Shown: positions 6,389 through 6,693 of the stretch, one piece after another
Numbering within the stretch: position 1 is the stretch's first letter
How the letters are laid out: every line of letters begins with the position of its first letter
Program-made: the position numbers and the translations under genes
Source: Pseudomonadota bacterium
Lineage (GTDB): Bacteria; Myxococcota_A; Polyangia; Polyangiales; Ga0077539
DNA length: 6,693 bases
Reading direction: 5' to 3'
NCBI GenBank assembly: GCA_023428035.1
Contig: JAEYZO010000306.1
Location: 1-6,693 of the forward strand
Notes under the pieces: generated by a model
The model's input: only the letters and a program-made list of their open reading frames with translations
What the model was told of the DNA's origin: nothing
Database searches by the model: none

Positions 6389-6420
6389 CAGGGCCCCGCG
6401 ACCCGCCCTCCAGCGGGAGT
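6389..6420 (+). repeat. Duplicated block, copy 2 (internally shortened)
   Basis: CAGGGCCCCGCG and CGCCCTCCAGCGGGAGT recur here, separated by 3 nt, whereas copy 1 has 23 nt between them. The second part lies exactly 300 bp from copy 1. This looks like a partly deleted relic of the FlhB-like 3' end. The copies bracket the palindrome cluster. Confidence 0.75.
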
Positions 6421-6439
6421 GAGGCCGCCGTCAGCCCCG

Positions 6440-6448
6440 TGGTATCGT
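6440..6448 (+). promoter_or_regulatory. Candidate extended -10 promoter for the last gene
   Basis: TGG-TATCGT (6440-6448) resembles an extended -10 (TGnTATnnT). The -35 position holds only a weak match. Transcription would start near 6455 and give a leader of about 34 nt with the ribosome site GAGGGG at 6478-6483. An alternative ECF-sigma-like pair, GGAAC (6451-6455) and CGTCT (6473-6477) 17 bp apart, would leave almost no leader. Confidence 0.3.
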
Positions 6449-6488
6449 CCGGAACCTTTGCCGCCCACCCGTCGTCTGAGGGGCGAAC

Positions 6489-6693
6489 ATGACCAACGCA
6501 GCGAGCACATCCTTCGAGATTCCTGCGCCGCCTGAGCCCGGCGCCGTCGACGTCGTCGACGAGATGCTGGTGGGCCTGCCCGCGCCGCCCCGCGCGCGAC
6601 GTCGCGTGCTCGGCGGGCTCCTCGGCGCGATCTCCGTCGCGGCCCTCGCGCTCTCGGCGCAGTTCGTCGACGACGTGGGCTGCGCCTTCTCGT
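6489..6693 (+). CDS. Membrane-anchored hypothetical protein, 3'-truncated by window edge
   Basis: The ATG at 6489 follows GAGGGG by 5 nt, the best ribosome site in the window, and the frame stays open for 68 codons to the edge. The protein starts with a soluble acidic/proline-rich stretch (MTNAASTSFEIPAPPEPG, then VDVVDEMLVGLPAPP), then a basic RARRR cluster at about 36-39, then one hydrophobic segment (VLGGLLGAISVAALALSAQF, about 40-59), then DDVGCAFS. The positive cluster before the helix predicts an N-in, C-out single-pass anchor. No family is recognised with confidence; the rest of the gene is outside the window. Confidence 0.8.
   Translation, partial: MTNAASTSFEIPAPPEPGAVDVVDEMLVGLPAPPRARRRVLGGLLGAISVAALALSAQFVDDVGCAFS

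Larger units (their letters stand above)
6123..6488. other. 366-bp non-coding gap with repeat cluster
   Basis: No credible gene is seen here. The two overlapping plus-strand open frames (from 6152 and 6169) read mainly through palindromic repeats, lack ribosome sites and run into the well-supported gene at 6489. The gap holds 13-mer repeats in both orientations, a long repeated unit, a second copy of the FlhB-like 3' end and a promoter candidate. It could encode a structured RNA, but no known RNA family is recognised. Confidence 0.7.

Noticed and set aside
6152..6535. Open frames of 127 and 107 codons in the repeat gap
   Set aside because: They translate palindromic repeats, lack ribosome sites and run into or end at the start of the well-supported gene at 6489.

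Overview
The window is a very GC-rich bacterial chromosome segment in which most codons end in C or G and genes are packed with little space between them. Composition, the Asp-rich TSP3/VWA lipoprotein, an isolated fragment of a type III export protein and several lineage-specific hypotheticals suggest a myxobacterium-like member of the Myxococcota, possibly Sandaracinaceae/Polyangia. This is inference; no rRNA or tRNA is present to confirm it.

Layout. (1) 1-986, plus strand: the 3' part of a large hypothetical protein that runs in from the left edge. (2) 967-1881, minus strand: a LysR-family regulator whose 3' end overlaps gene 1 tail to tail by 20 bp. (3) 1882-2023: a divergent control region with a dyad T-N11-A LysR-type site and a TTGACA promoter candidate, followed by a 62-residue, strongly basic protein (2024-2212, plus). 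(4) 2217-3011, minus: dapF, diaminopimelate epimerase, ending 4 bp from the small gene. (5) 3077-5515, plus: a secreted lipoprotein with an Asp-rich thrombospondin type 3 stalk and an integrin-beta-like VWA domain, divergent from dapF across 65 bp. (6) 5529-6122, plus: only 13 bp downstream, a four-helix membrane protein whose C-terminus matches the FlhB/SctU (YscU) type III export switch family but which stops before the cytoplasmic NPTH autocleavage domain. (7) 6123-6488: a 366-bp gap without a credible gene, filled with a 13-mer palindromic repeat family in both orientations and bounded by two copies of sequence from the 3' end of gene 6. (8) 6489-6693, plus: the start of a membrane-anchored hypothetical protein that runs off the right edge.

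How the genes work together. Only dapF has a clear metabolic role (meso-DAP for peptidoglycan and lysine). The VWA lipoprotein and FlhB-like gene probably share a transcript because of their spacing, but nothing in the window shows a shared function. The LysR protein probably controls itself and perhaps the divergent small basic protein. No CRISPR array, transposase, tRNA or complete defence system is seen. The most unusual features are the decapitated FlhB/SctU relative and the palindromic repeat cluster directly after it.
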